NCBI GenBank assembly: GCA_030272585.1
Contig: BSYQ01000004.1
Coordinates: 7,350,137-7,414,136 of the forward strand
DNA: 64,000 nt
Direction: 5' to 3'
From: Bryopsis sp. KO-2023
Lineage: Eukaryota > Chlorophyta > Ulvophyceae > Bryopsidales > Bryopsidaceae
The stretch's first letter is position 1, and each line of letters opens with the position of its first letter. The notes beneath the pieces are model-generated. The model was not told where the DNA came from, did no database searches, and saw only the letters and a list, made by a program, of their open reading frames with translations. Below are positions 25,122 through 37,013 of this stretch, piece after piece. The position numbers and the translations under genes were made by a program.

Positions 25122-26430
25122 GGCTTAGCCTTGGTTTTAAATAGGCAAACATTTTCATACATCATTGTGGCACCCTTGGTTTTCATTCTTCACAATGCAC
25201 CAAAATGTTCGTTTGGTGAGTGGGTTTTTTGTAGTTGTGGTGCGAGAGTGTGCACACTTTCACGTGAAAGATCTTTGGTATTTTCTCTCAAACAAGATGT
25301 TAACTAAGTGTCGACCGGACTCTGTGCACTCTGGGAAACTTATACTCACCATCTCAGGATTGCTAACAAATATAATATTTGTGCAAGTTGTTCATTTCTT
25401 GTTCAATCTTTGCTTAGCTGCCATCTGTGTCTCTTTTCGGTCTGCTTGTTTTTGAGCCGGTGTAAAACCCATTGGGATCGAATGGGACGACTTATCGCGT
25501 TTAGTGAGACATGTGGATCGCGAAAGTCAAAGCGCCGTCCGGCTGATGGATGTTAGTCGAGTTCGAGCTTGTGTATTTAGGAAGTGAGTGGGGAAAAGAG
25601 AAGAACTTTTGTCTGTAGACGAGATTTAAGACAATTCTAAGAACTGTGGTTTCAACACCGACAAGGTGGTCTCGGTAAACGTACCCAGCGAGAAAAGTAT
25701 TTCACACAGAAATGCCGTACAAACCCCTTTCCCCACCCTTCCCATTTCCTGTGCTGACTCAACTCTGAAACCCCCTTTGCAAATCTGTTCTTACAGTTTC
25801 CACAAAATGTCACTTTACGCTGCCCCCCTCCCTCCCCACGGTACCACTGAGCCACCCACCATCTTCTTCTTCTTCTTCTTCATGTCTGGTCTTGAAACAA
25901 GAGTTCATGTCGCAACCAACTCGATCGGAAACGGATGTTCACCTGCGAGCTGGAGACACACGGAGCAAAGTTTATTGAAACCAAATCCCAGCTGCAACTA
26001 CCACAAGGTTGCGGCACACAGTAAGCCGTCCAGTAAGACTATCCAATCTGTATTTGCCATCCATGTCTCTCCTTTCCTTCTCTGAGTAGTCTTCTCGAGT
26101 ACAACTGTGGAAGGGGTGTTCACACGTTCGAATTTGGCGGCTTCTGTGTGTGATATCTTTGTTGGTTTCTTGTTCGATTCTGATGCTGACGTCAGCAGAA
26201 TTTCCAGTGACATCAAGAATCGTCGAAAGTACAGTAAAGGGTGTCCACCCCCCAGGGTTGCCACAGAGAAACAGCTCGCTTTGTTTTAGTTAGTCGTCCA
26301 CACTACTTTGGACACCGTTTCAGTAGCTCCAAATTCGCCAGCGCACCCGAAAGGACGCGTTCGCGCTGCGCGAGAGGGTGTGTCCGCAAACCGCTGGCAC
26401 TTGGGAGGTTGGGTGTCGGGAAAAGGAAAA
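25122..26430. other. Intergenic upstream of the bestrophin gene
   Basis: No supported gene. A TCT microsatellite lies at 25861-25880. The frame open at 26308 upstream of the bestrophin ATG has no ATG of its own before 26431. Confidence 0.45.
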
Positions 26431-29400
26431 ATGGCAACCCTGGTCGATGCCAAAACACGTCGCCACGTGTCGCCCTTCGCAGAAGAAGAAGCGCAGGAAC
26501 ACGTAAACCGCGATTCGAAAGTCGACGTCCCATATGGCAACCTTGGGAACAAGAGTGAGAAAATGGCCACCGCAACCGTCAAGCCCACTCGAGACGTGCT
26601 CTGGCAAGAGAATCCCGATCGAATCCTGAAGTACCGTGCGCACAATTTGCACTACTACGGCTGGATCCCGTTCGTCAACTGGCGCAACCTGAAGGGGACG
26701 ATATTTTCTGACGTCTATTTGCACCTTCAAACCGCGGTGCTGTTGGCATGGGTGGGCCTATTGCACGGAACTGGTTTGGGAGTAGAGGAGAAGGACTTAC
26801 GGAGTTTTATCAAGCTGTTCGGCACACCTTACGCTGGTTCCATTTTCAATGTGGGCATGGTGATGGTGTTCATTCTGGGCTTGTTCATTTCGCTGGTGAT
26901 CAATCGATGGTCAACCATTAGGCAAGCTTATGGACAGCTCAGGGGAACCACCCAGGATCTGTGCATGATTCTGGCACATTCCATTCATGATGCCAACAAT
27001 CTCAAGGTGCTTGTTTCTACTTTGCTTGCTACTTTCTTCTTCATGTTAAGGTTCTTGGGTTATGGTTGTTGTGGTTATCGAATTGGAGAAAATATGCAAT
27101 TGCCTTGCTATAATGAATGTTCAGTAAGGCTGTCCACAACGAGGTGATTCTTGCTGATTATTAGATAAGCATTTATTGATTCTGGCTGAAAACAAGGATG
27201 ATTCAATTCATTGTGGTTCCCGATGAATGGATGGATGGATAGATGGATGGATTGACTGAGGCGTCTATATGTTTTGAAGAAATTCCTGTTGTGCATAGGA
27301 CAAGCGAACAGCCAAGGCTAGGGCTGAAGTAGTCAGGCTATTGAATCTAGGACACTTGCTGGTGGTCACCCGGGCCGATGCCCAGAATCAAGAATTTACA
27401 AAATCCACTGGTTTGAAAACTTTGACCAAACATGCTTGGAAAAACAGCCGATCGGCAATTAGCACTCTGGTGAGTCCACAGGATTTAATTCGTGTGGAAA
27501 ACATTAATATCTTTTGAGAATGAAATTGTTTTCCTATGAATCAGATCCAAGGTTGTACATAACGTACTGGAAAAGGGCCTGGTTTCAGAACTTGGCATGA
27601 TATCGCAGTCAAGGCTTTTTTTTTGTTTTACCCAATGATTATGTAATGCCAAATCAGGAAACAATATATTGCCTTTCATCTTTTTTTTTTAATTATCTTT
27701 TTTTAGAAATGCCAAGAAATATAGGAATCATAGAGAGTTGGTTTAAAAAAACGTCCCTGCTCAATGTGGATTTTTGAATTTTTGGTCGCTGAATGGACAA
27801 ATAATAATTCCAAGAAATACTCCTGACGATAATCCTGTAGGTTGCTGATTCTTTATTCAATAAAGACGTAACTCGAAGAATGGATTTGCAACGTACGTTC
27901 TTGCAATTTCATCAATAGTTTGTTCCAAAGTTAGCTAGTAGGTTGTCACTTGAAAAAAAAACTTCAAATGATATGAATTCAGTGGGTCAAGCAACTGCCC
28001 TTCCCCCCAAAATAGACTTCGGAAGTCTCTGCATGATTTGGGAGAATTTTAGGATTTCAGCAGAACCATTTCCACTGTTAAAATCACTTCTAAGCATCTG
28101 GTTTTCCTGGTGACCATGTTTCAGGGCTTCAGTGAGAAAGTGGTTGGTGAAGTTGGGGATCGGTGGGACCAACTGTGGCAAAAAAAGGCTAGAGATGTGA
28201 CCTATGAAGATTTATTGGACGAAGGCCTGATCAACCCAGATGAATGGACCTTGCTCCAGGAAGGGGAGAGAGAAGGCTTGCCTAGCTATCAAACCGTGTA
28301 CTACTGGGTCCAGGTCAGTGAATTGTCCTTTCGGAACAGGAATGCTGCTGGTGGCACCGCTTTTGATCTAGAAATGACATCTTTCAAATGGTGTCGAAAC
28401 AGTAGTGGTTTCTTGCGTTGAATGGGGGCTGTTAGCAATTGTGATTTTTGCTGAGTCATGGCGGGCGAATTTTATGAAGTTGGTCAGTTGCACCAGAATT
28501 TGACTAAGAGCTAAATTCAAGAAATAAAGAAGTGGAGTCTTTTTAAAGAAATTGTTTGCATCCAAGGAACCTATCGACATTCATCAGATTGAGATTTGTC
28601 CCTACCTGTCTTCTGAGTTTTTTTTTTCTTTTTTTAATCTTTCTAGACATTGGTGCACAAGTGCAGAGCGGCGGAGTGGATAATATCTGGGCCTCAAATG
28701 CTGCCCGTCATTTTGACCAAAATAAATTCGATTGTGGCAGCAGGCTCCACTGTACTCAACACAATCAATTCTCAAATGCCATACCCGTAGGTTTGAAGCA
28801 TCTCTTCCATCGCGATTTTGCCTTGGTCGACATTCTGGTGTAAAAACCCCGTCTTTGAAGTAACTTGTTCTGATTTCTCTCATTTCCATGAAGTGGGGTG
28901 AATGTGTTGCATTGCTATTTTGATATTTGGGTTTAATTTTTTTTCAAAACGAGAACGCAAATTCAGGGATAAGGCACTATTGTAAAAGTGGAAATCAAAC
29001 AAGTATCTTAACATCAGACGATTGTGCTAGGTATGTGCATCTGGTGTCGTTCACGGCTCATGCATACCTGATCATAGTTAGCACTTGGTTCGGCTGCTTT
29101 TTGCGGGTGGGCTACCCCGGGGAAAAATTCCAAGCCATGCTCAATGATAATGTCAGTCTTGTCAGGAGGCCTACACCGGTTGACCAGAAATGGTGGACAG
29201 TCGTTGTCTGCTATCTCTTGGTCACTGCAGCCAGCGTCATGTTCCAGGTAGGTTCAAATATCATGGTTTGTTTATCCTCCCTTTCCAAGAAGGAAAGTTT
29301 ACGACTGTGTCTGTAGCTTTTTTGTTTTTTTAACGGAATCTCTGTTTTCAGGGGTTGCTCAATATGCACAGCCTCTTGGACAATCCTTTCGGACGACATT

Positions 29401-31542
29401 GTGCCAAATTCCCACTCAGGGCTCAAATTTCACAGGTAGACAAAACTATTGGCTGTCAGGGAAAGGAAAAAGGCAATCCGGATACTGACAACTTTTTTGA
29501 TCGTTTGGTCGGAAAAACATGACAGAATGACAAAAGAAAATCAGTAATTACCGACCAAGGATCTGTTCATACGCACTTCAAGTTGGAAGTTTTGCTTCCT
29601 GTTTTCTTCCGCTGAATGCAATAGTCATTTTTTTAGAAGTTCTGTTTCTGGATCAGACCTTTTCTATTGTTATTTTTCTTCCAAGGTGATGAATGCCACC
29701 AGGGCGATGCTTGCCCATGGAATGCAGTACCCCCAAGCCTTTGGCGATGTTTTCTCCCTCGAAGCAGTCGCTTCTTTGGACACAGAATACACCATTGCAA
29801 AAACCACCTCCAAGGCTTCATCTTTTGCAGGTATTCACCCCTCCTTTTTTTTCCCCTCTCTTGCTCCTCTTTTTTATTTTTCTTTCTTTTTCTCCATGCC
29901 AATACAGGCGGTTTGCCACTAAAACTGCTCATAAAAAAACAAGCAATCACAACTGGAACTTCTGTTTCGCTTACTCAGGTGCAACAGTAAACAATGAAGG
30001 GTTTCTCCAGAATAAGCCAGGAGCCCGTTTTAGGTTTTAATTTTTTTCGTCTGTTTGTAGATTTTCTCCACCCACCATCCAAAAAGGAGGGATCGAATTT
30101 GACTCCTTTGAACTCCAACAGAGTGGGCTCAAGGTGACTCTTTCATTTCTATTTTTTTGCATAAATATATTTAGAAATGCAATTAGAAATTCTTCCTTTT
30201 TTTTGGAGTTGCCCAAAAAACAACTTCCCTCCCTTCCCTCTCTCCAACCGCCTGGTGATATTGAATGTGGCTGATGTTGTGAATTAAATCTATCGCTTTG
30301 AATACGAACACTGTATCTTTCCTAGAAAATTGACATGTTTGAATGTGGGATGATTTTGTGTGGGGGGGTTTGCATTAGGGATCTTTCGTCGCCTCGAATG
30401 CTGTCTGGTATTAAAGAGCATAATGTGCGGCCCTCCCGGCTCCGGGTTGAAACCAGTGCTGTTGATATTGCGCCAGAGGAATTCACTCCCAGGCCGGTGG
30501 CGGACGAAGGCATGGTAAGCTATCTTTTCAGTTTTATGTCACATTTGTTTCCATTCGTGAACTGCCCTTTCCATTGATGTATTTTTCTGTTGGCATGTCT
30601 GTCACGAAAAGATTGTGGAAGAGATTGATATTCCTCTGTATTTTTCTGTTGTCATGTCTGGCACGAAAAGATTGTGGAAGAGATTGATATTCCTCAGCAC
30701 AGCTTAAAAACAAAATGAACAGATAAAGATAGAAGAGCGAACAGATACGTCATGAATCTGGGGGTGTTCTAGGTGCGGCCGACAGAACCAGAATCTGCTC
30801 CCAAAACCACAAAATGTGTGAGCAGAGGGGTTTCGCCCCACAATCAGGTTCTTTTTGGAAACCTGCCCGAAACTCAACATGTGCCATCGCACACATCGCA
30901 CACCTCTGGGGACCCCACCCTTCAAGAACTCTACCTCCAGGTAAAAAAAATGTTTATTTGTACTACTTTATTTGTAGTATATTTCTGAAATCCTACCCCT
31001 CTGAATGCTTCATTTTTTTAATATTCTCAGATGTTGTACAACAGTGTTCGTTGGTTCGAGTGAAAAACTGTTTGGAACCCAATGTCTTGCACTCTATGGT
31101 TATGCCCATTCTTTGAGAGGGCCTGTTTAGCAGGTTTCTGAATTTTCCTTGTGATTTTCTTGAAAATTTTTTAAACATATTATTTGATCCTGCTATGGCC
31201 GGCGGAGTCTCTGTTTGCGTCTTTCACAGGAAGAGATTCGCGCAAAAAATTCGTTTTGAAAATGTGAGCATTGAGGATTAACACATCAACATTGCTTGGG
31301 GTTGGTTGTAGGTATCGGTTGCTGATGCAATGCAGCATTCGTTCAGTACATTGCGATCTTCGCTGGACCACCGAACCTCCATGGAGCGAAGCCGAAGGAG
31401 CTCTTCCCGTCAGAGAAGCGCTGGCCCTTCTGTTACCCAAGGCTCCGGCTCCCCAGAGGTGGAATCTAATGAGCATTCCAACCCCCCTGATTGGGTGGAG
31501 CGGTCAAATCCAGCGTCCTCCTTGCCAGAAGAAATCCAGTGA
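26431..31542 (+). CDS. Bestrophin-like anion channel
   Basis: Eleven exons: 26431-27006, 27299-27469, 28125-28313, 28647-28786, 29031-29247, 29352-29435, 29686-29830, 30061-30133, 30379-30514, 30773-30940, 31312-31542. They sum to 2,130 nt, a 709-residue protein. The ATG at 26431 opens MATLVDAKTRRHV. Membrane segments: YLHLQTAVLLAWVGLLHG, VGMVMVFILGLFISLVINRW, VSFTAHAYLIIVSTWFGCF and WTVVVCYLLVTAASVMFQ. Bestrophin signatures include SLVINRWSTIR after TM2, the segment from RAEVVRLLNL to the VTYEDLLDEGLI region, and LLDNPFGRH, equivalent to the INPFG motif before the Ca2+ clasp. Acidic DDDDF residues of animal bestrophins are not obvious after this motif. The C-terminal 200 residues are disordered, Ser/Arg-rich. 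In algae bestrophin-type proteins carry chloride or bicarbonate; that role is inferred. Confidence 0.82.
30578..30695 (+). repeat. Tandem 59-bp duplication in an intron
   Basis: Two head-to-tail copies (30578-30636, 30637-30695) differ at two positions. Each starts TGTATTTTTCTGTTG and ends GATATTCCTC. It lies in the intron between bestrophin exons 9 and 10, so it does not change the protein. Confidence 0.85.
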
Positions 31543-33520
31543 AGGAACGAGGTTTCAATAGAAGCACTTCGCTGATCCCGGTGTTGGTAATCCCCTTGTG
31601 GGGGGTAGGTAACTGGGTGAACTTGATGCATAAAAGACTGATTTTTTTTTCCTTTTGTGGAGAGGGGGGAAGGGGAAGGGAGGTCATCCTCCCGTCTTGG
31701 ATCGTATTAGTAAGGGATGTGGGAGCTGCGACCAAGTTTTTTCCGACCATTGCGCTGCTATATCTGTGTGATTGTGTGACGATGCGGAGAGCGTTTTTTT
31801 AATGGTGAGTTGATGAGATTTTCCGGGCGAGAGAATATGGTGGTAATGGGGGAGGAGAGGAATAGGTCCCTCTCCAGCACAGTGAAGAATGTACAAATAG
31901 CAATCCGATTTTGGTAGGTTGCAGGAGAATGGACCTCCTTTTTATCAGTACTCAATCAACACCTATTGCAGGATGCTGTAGCGTCGGTGTGTATTTTTGG
32001 GAAGGGTGTAGAGAGATGGAGATATGTTTTTTTGGTTTTTTTTTCTTGGTTTCTTGAATGCAGGGTGGTTTCTAAAATCTATCAAAGTTGGTTTAGGGTA
32101 GATGTGTTGTTTCCTTGGTTTTCGGTAGGCTGAAATTGTGTGGGAAGTTGTCTGCGAGGTTGAATATGGGTTGAGTTATTTTGGCGAGGATGAGATATTA
32201 GGAAGCCCTTTTGTGTGCAGCTTCTTGTTTTTCATTTTTTTTTTGTTGCCTTGCATTAGCATTTTGCTTGGTTTTCTTGTTGAGAAGCTGAAGATAGTTT
32301 TCTATGTACACTTCTTTTCCACTTTTTTTTGTTTCCATTGAATTTTTCCGAGCTATCCTGCCGCACGGTTTTCTACGATTCTTGAGTTGACTGGCGGTTG
32401 GAGCTGTCTGTGGAGATTTGTTTTCCATGATTTTTTCCTTTGGAGGGTTCAGATTTCTGGTAGTGGTCTCCCTGTGGCAGTGCTTGGGAAATGCCCTGTG
32501 GGGAGAAAGGAATGATGCCTTCGTGGGCAGTCGATCCACTGAATTGAGCAATGGGGAGAGAGAGAAGCATGTTTTGTTGAATATGAGAGAGCCTTGTTCC
32601 AAGAGGAGAGACATTGTAGCTGTAATTAATCAATCGTTGATTGATCGTTTCTTGATACTGCCCACTGATGTACAGTGATTTGGATTTTATCAATTTCCCT
32701 CTAGAACTCAAATTTGATCAATTCGGTGGGGCCAGGGTGGACTAGGAAAATGAAGAGATGATTCTGCTACCTCAGAGCTGGAAACTGGTGACGCTCTTCA
32801 AACTTTTTCACAATGATCGCCCACCCTCCCATCATCTCCAGAGCTGACTCTAAATATAAAAATGAGCCACTACAGTCAAAGGATAAAAGACAGCAAGGAT
32901 ATGGGCTTCCTTCCGCGTTTTTTAAAGAATTTTGCAACCCATCTGGTCTGCGCAACTGTGATTGGCATTTTGACTGCCATTCGTTTCGAGTTCTTGTCCG
33001 GAAAAATTCACAAAGTACATAACAACTTTACAGCCAGCCACTGAAGACTCCAAACTCCATCCAACAGTTGCACTGGTTCCCTCTTGCAAAGCATCAAAAA
33101 AACACACAGAACCAGATATCCCCCAAGTTACTTGAGCTTCATCAAATAAATGAGAGATCTCCAGTGCCGCCTCCAACCGCCTCCAATCAGAATAAAACAA
33201 AAAAGAGAAAATGCAACACAAGATTTGAAAAAAAAAAACGAAAACCCACTTGAGTCCTCCCAGAGTTTTTTTTCTACACATCGAGAGCTAAAAAAAATGC
33301 TGGGCGAGAAATCCCCCATCATATCGCGCAGTGAGAATATTATGTATATCCCATCCACATTTCTTTGTACACCATCCCTAAACCCCCTGGTCGTAGATTT
33401 TGATGGAATGATTTGCTCCTTTTTTAAATACAAAAATTAGCGATCCAGCAGTTTTTCTCCCGTCAAAAAAAAGGACTTTTTTGCCGAAATGTTCCAGATT
33501 CAACAGGAAGCTGCAGCATT
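31543..33520. other. Intergenic between convergent bestrophin and thioredoxin genes
   Basis: Nearly 2 kb of 3' UTR and intergenic sequence. A 47-codon frame starting MGFLPRFLKNFATHLV near 32890 has a hydrophobic stretch but no other support. I see no transposon ends. Confidence 0.45.
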
Positions 33521-34051
33521 TTACATGTATTTTTCCACCATCTCTCTTAATTTTTCAACCTTGGCTCCAGTCATGTCTGCAACCTTCACTCCATCCTTGT
33601 ACAGAAAAAATGTGGGAGCCACTCGGACTCCAAGGCCACTGCCCAGCTCCTTGTTGTACTTATTGCAGTTGAATTTCACAAAACGGACCCCCATGGGTTT
33701 CAAGTCCTCCGCCATCTGCTGGAGCTGGGGGTACATCATTTTGCAGGGACCGCACCAGTCTGTGAAAAAGTCGACCACCACAAGGTTCTCCCCAGCGTCT
33801 TCTATGTACTGGTAATAGTCCAGCTTGGTCAGCTCCTGGAGCTCAGCCAGCGTCGTCTCGACTTTTCCAGCTGCTGATCGAACAACGTGCGGTCGAAGCT
33901 CCTTGGAGCGAGCTACATCCTGACGAAAAACGCCAGAAGGCGAAATCCTTGGGACTCGAGAGCCTCCGGCTCCTCCAGGCGCTACGGAAGGCAATCGACG
34001 CATGCCAGCGAAGGGCGCCGCCATTGACATACCAGCGGCTTGGGTTTTCAT
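33521..34051 (-). CDS. TRXF: Plastid thioredoxin, f-like
   Basis: Intronless, 176 residues. Residues 1 to about 65 are rich in Ala, Ser, Arg and Pro with few acids (MKTQAAGMSMAAPFAGMRRL), as in a plastid transit peptide. The thioredoxin fold follows: VVVDFFTDWCGPCKMMYPQL with the redox pair Cys-Gly-Pro-Cys, then FVKFNCNKYNKELGSGLGVR, the cis-proline in RVAPTFFLYK, and MTGAKVEKLREMV. A third cysteine (NCN) sits where f-type thioredoxins carry their extra conserved Cys, and the TGAK motif is also f-like. In plants Trx f is reduced by ferredoxin-thioredoxin reductase and activates Calvin-cycle enzymes. Membership in the thioredoxin family is certain; the f subtype is likely but not proven. It is head to head with the TPR gene. 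Confidence 0.9.
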   Translation of the reverse strand: MKTQAAGMSMAAPFAGMRRLPSVAPGGAGGSRVPRISPSGVFRQDVARSKELRPHVVRSAAGKVETTLAELQELTKLDYYQYIEDAGENLVVVDFFTDWCGPCKMMYPQLQQMAEDLKPMGVRFVKFNCNKYNKELGSGLGVRVAPTFFLYKDGVKVADMTGAKVEKLREMVEKYM

Positions 34052-34303
34052 TTTCCTTCAGCTGCTAGAACGCAACAGGCGGGATATGCAGGAGAATGGA
34101 GAAGCTGGAAGCGTCTCGGGAGCCTGGCAAAACAAGAATTCTGTTGCGTTTGTATTTATGGTGTCCTGCCTGTCTGCCATAGCGTCATTCTCATACAAGT
34201 GACCATCTCCGTCAGTTCGAATGTGTCAAGAAACTTTGGTTTGTCCTTCCAGCATTTGGTTTTCAGCAAAGAAAGCCCCTTCGAGCCGCAGCAGAGTGTG
34301 AAC
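34052..34303. promoter_or_regulatory. Compact divergent promoter, thioredoxin and TPR genes
   Basis: Only 252 bp lie between two outward-facing start codons of genes that both appear plastid-targeted. That layout suggests a bidirectional promoter. No TATA box is evident. Confidence 0.5.
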
Positions 34304-36515
34304 ATGCAGGTGTCGTGCGGAGCAGGGTTCTGTCGCACTCCCGTGTTCCGGTTCAATCGACCGGTGAGACGCTCCCCACCAAGGTATGTCAAAAAAAACA
34401 AAAAAAATCAAACAAGCAAAAAATTTCTACTCAAAACATAATTGGGTTGCATCGGGATTCCGAGTGAAAAACATGCGCCCTCCTAGAATTGAACAATGCA
34501 GTTCATTTGATTTGAGGAAACATGCAAATTTTAAAATAAAGAATCCACTGTACAGGAAAAACAGAGACTCTGTGTGAGATCCATGACTGTAAATTAACTT
34601 GATTTTACACCCTGAATTCATGGCCAATTCAGAAAGCTTGTATTTTCTTGACTTGGTTACATTTGCTATTTGCGCACATGTTTCTATCCTTCAAAAAGGC
34701 AGTGATCCACACAACTGCATATCTGTTTTCAGAAAGCTATAGTTTTGGCTTTCGGTTGCATCATCACTGTAAATTTTTTGGGTGTAGTACAATCCTCTGG
34801 TTTTCTTAATGAGTATTGAGGGCTACAGCTTGGCTCGATGTAATGGGGGTTAGTTCTCGGTGTGACAGAGATTGTTTTTTGAATTAGAATACCCACACTG
34901 ATGTCACTGTCTCACAGTCAACCCCCTTGTAAAAAAATCCATGGACCAAGCATGGGCTTGTTTTTGAAGGGTTTTTTGCTGTGATTCCTATTTAGGTCTG
35001 GATTTTTTTCTCCGGCCAGAGAGTTTTCCCGCCAGAACCGGTTGCCCTTGACTTGCTCTTTCAGCGACGGCCAAAACGAAGCCAATGAGTTTTCTCCTGA
35101 GGAAGATTTTGATGAACCGGAAAATGCCAGACAAGCCATTCGATATGGATTGGAGAGCTTTGGAGCAATGAGGTTCGCAGGACAATTTTTTTTATTTCTT
35201 GAAATAATCTAATTCCCTTCTCAGCCACTCCATTCAATTTGTACTGTTGATTTCGTAAAATAGATAGTATGAAAAGTTAATTTTGCAATCGTTTTAACCG
35301 CATGCTTCTGTTATTTTTCCAGATATGATGAAGCCTTGAAGCTGTTTAACCAAGCTTTGGAATTGCCAGGGTCTGGCATCAAGCAGTTCAAGTAATGCCT
35401 CAGTCAAAGTGAACCTGTTTTTGAAGTGCCAAATTTTCTCTTTATCATGCTGATTCATTTTCTCAGCAAGCCATATTTGAAGGCCAGTTTCCCTTCCCCT
35501 TCAAAAAACTGTGGAAAATAAAATTAATGGATAAGATAGGCCCTGCATATCTTGCCCATTCTGTTGAGCAACTGCAAAATGCTACTCAACATCATAGGCT
35601 TCCCCTTTCTTTCCTTTCAAATGGCCTCTCCAATTCAGACTTACACATGGGAGCCTGAGAGGCGTGGAAGTGTGGGAAATGCATGATAGAATGCTGCCTT
35701 CAGGAACAAGCCTGCGAAGATAAGCACTGCGGAGAAGACTGCTGCCTTGTACAATATTGCTTGTTGTCATTCTGCGACGGATAAATCAAAAGAAGGACTT
35801 CTGGCGATCGGTGGTAGGGCGACAATACATTTGAAAATAGAAACTCACCTGAATGTGTTACGGAATACCTCTGAAACAATGACCTTCAATATCAGAACTA
35901 CAATCTTTCAATTTGGTTTGCGGCAGTTTCCTAGCTCAGAATTCACAGTTATGTTCACAAAGTATTTGAAATTTCCGGCTTGTCTCAGAGGAGGTGGTGG
36001 ATGGTTAAGGCCGCAGAGAGAGGGAATCCAATTTGAATGTGTTCTTGTTTTGGTCAGCTTGCTTAGCCCTGGGATACGATGACTTCAATCAGCTTCGAAC
36101 TGATCAGGATTTGGTCACATTGAGGGAGGACCCACGATTTGAGGTGTGAAATTAAATGCAATGGTCAAGTTTTCCTTTGAGAGAACCTACACTTGGCAAG
36201 CATGTTGGATTTTTTGGGGAACAAAACAGGATCGATTTCTATTCTTATGAAATCTGGGGATTTTTTCAACAAATTGTGAAAGCGAAATTAAGTGCATCAA
36301 GAAGACGTTGTTCTGTGAAGAAGAGAGGATTATGTTGTCTTTGGTTGTGATGTGTTTCAAGGCTCTTCTTTATGTTTAAGCCAATTCTTGCAACATTCAG
36401 GATTTGAGTTTTGTTTTCTTTTGGGTTTCTTTTGCAGCCTTTGCTACAGAGGTATGAGCCCAAACAGAGCAAAGGTTTATTGGGTGGTTTGATGGATGGT
36501 TTTTCAGGGAGGTGA
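34304..36515 (+). CDS. Short TPR-type protein, probably plastid-targeted
   Basis: Six exons: 34304-34383, 35020-35172, 35323-35391, 35704-35810, 36067-36143, 36438-36515. They total 564 nt, or 187 residues, with correct phase at each joint. The N-terminus (MQVSCGAGFCRTPVFRFNRP) is basic and Ser/Arg-rich, consistent with a transit peptide. An acidic linker leads to TPR-like helices: ARQAIRYGLESFGAMRYDEA, LKLFNQALELPGSG, TAALYNIACCHSATDKSKEG, ALGYDDFNQLRTDQDLVTLR and EDPRFEPLLQRYEP. The LRTDQDL...L..DPRFE ending is typical of plant TPR proteins that close with an unpaired repeat. The tail is glycine-rich (GLLGGLMDGFSGR). Several exons are under 110 nt and are easily missed by gene finders. The partner is unknown. 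Confidence 0.78.
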
Positions 36516-37013
36516 GGCTCTCCCTCGCTTTTTGGGTGTTTTTTCGGCGTAAAAAGGGGGGAAGGGAAACAGGGTTGAAAAGATGCAAGACTGTCAAGGG
36601 GTGATACCAGAGTAGGATGCAACGAGATGGGGCGAAAACGTTTTTGTAAATTTTTTAATGGAGCAATGGTTGATTATCTGCTGGGCAGATCGAAATCTAT
36701 TTGATATTTTTTCAGTTTGTTTTGGACTTCATATGCTGCTGTTAATTCAGGTGTTGGAATTCCCAACCCATTGCCTATATTCATCACAAGAAATCGACAA
36801 CAAAGCAACAGTCCCTTGCTCAGTTACCAACAAGTTTTGGTTTTTCTGGAGTTCAGCTGCTGCCCCTGATGAGCTCACGATTGGAAATCGCAGTCACAAA
36901 CAAATTTTCACCAAAATTTAGTTATCGTCGGCAACTAATTGACGCTTGGCTGGAATTGCGTTACTTTTGAACATCTATGGATCGCGCATCAATGTGCAGC
37001 AACCCAGTGGAAA
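36516..37013. other. Intergenic
   Basis: About 500 bp between two genes on the same strand. No supported feature. Confidence 0.45.

Noticed and set aside
26308..26430. N-terminal extension of the bestrophin frame
   Set aside because: There is no ATG in this part; the first in-frame ATG is 26431.
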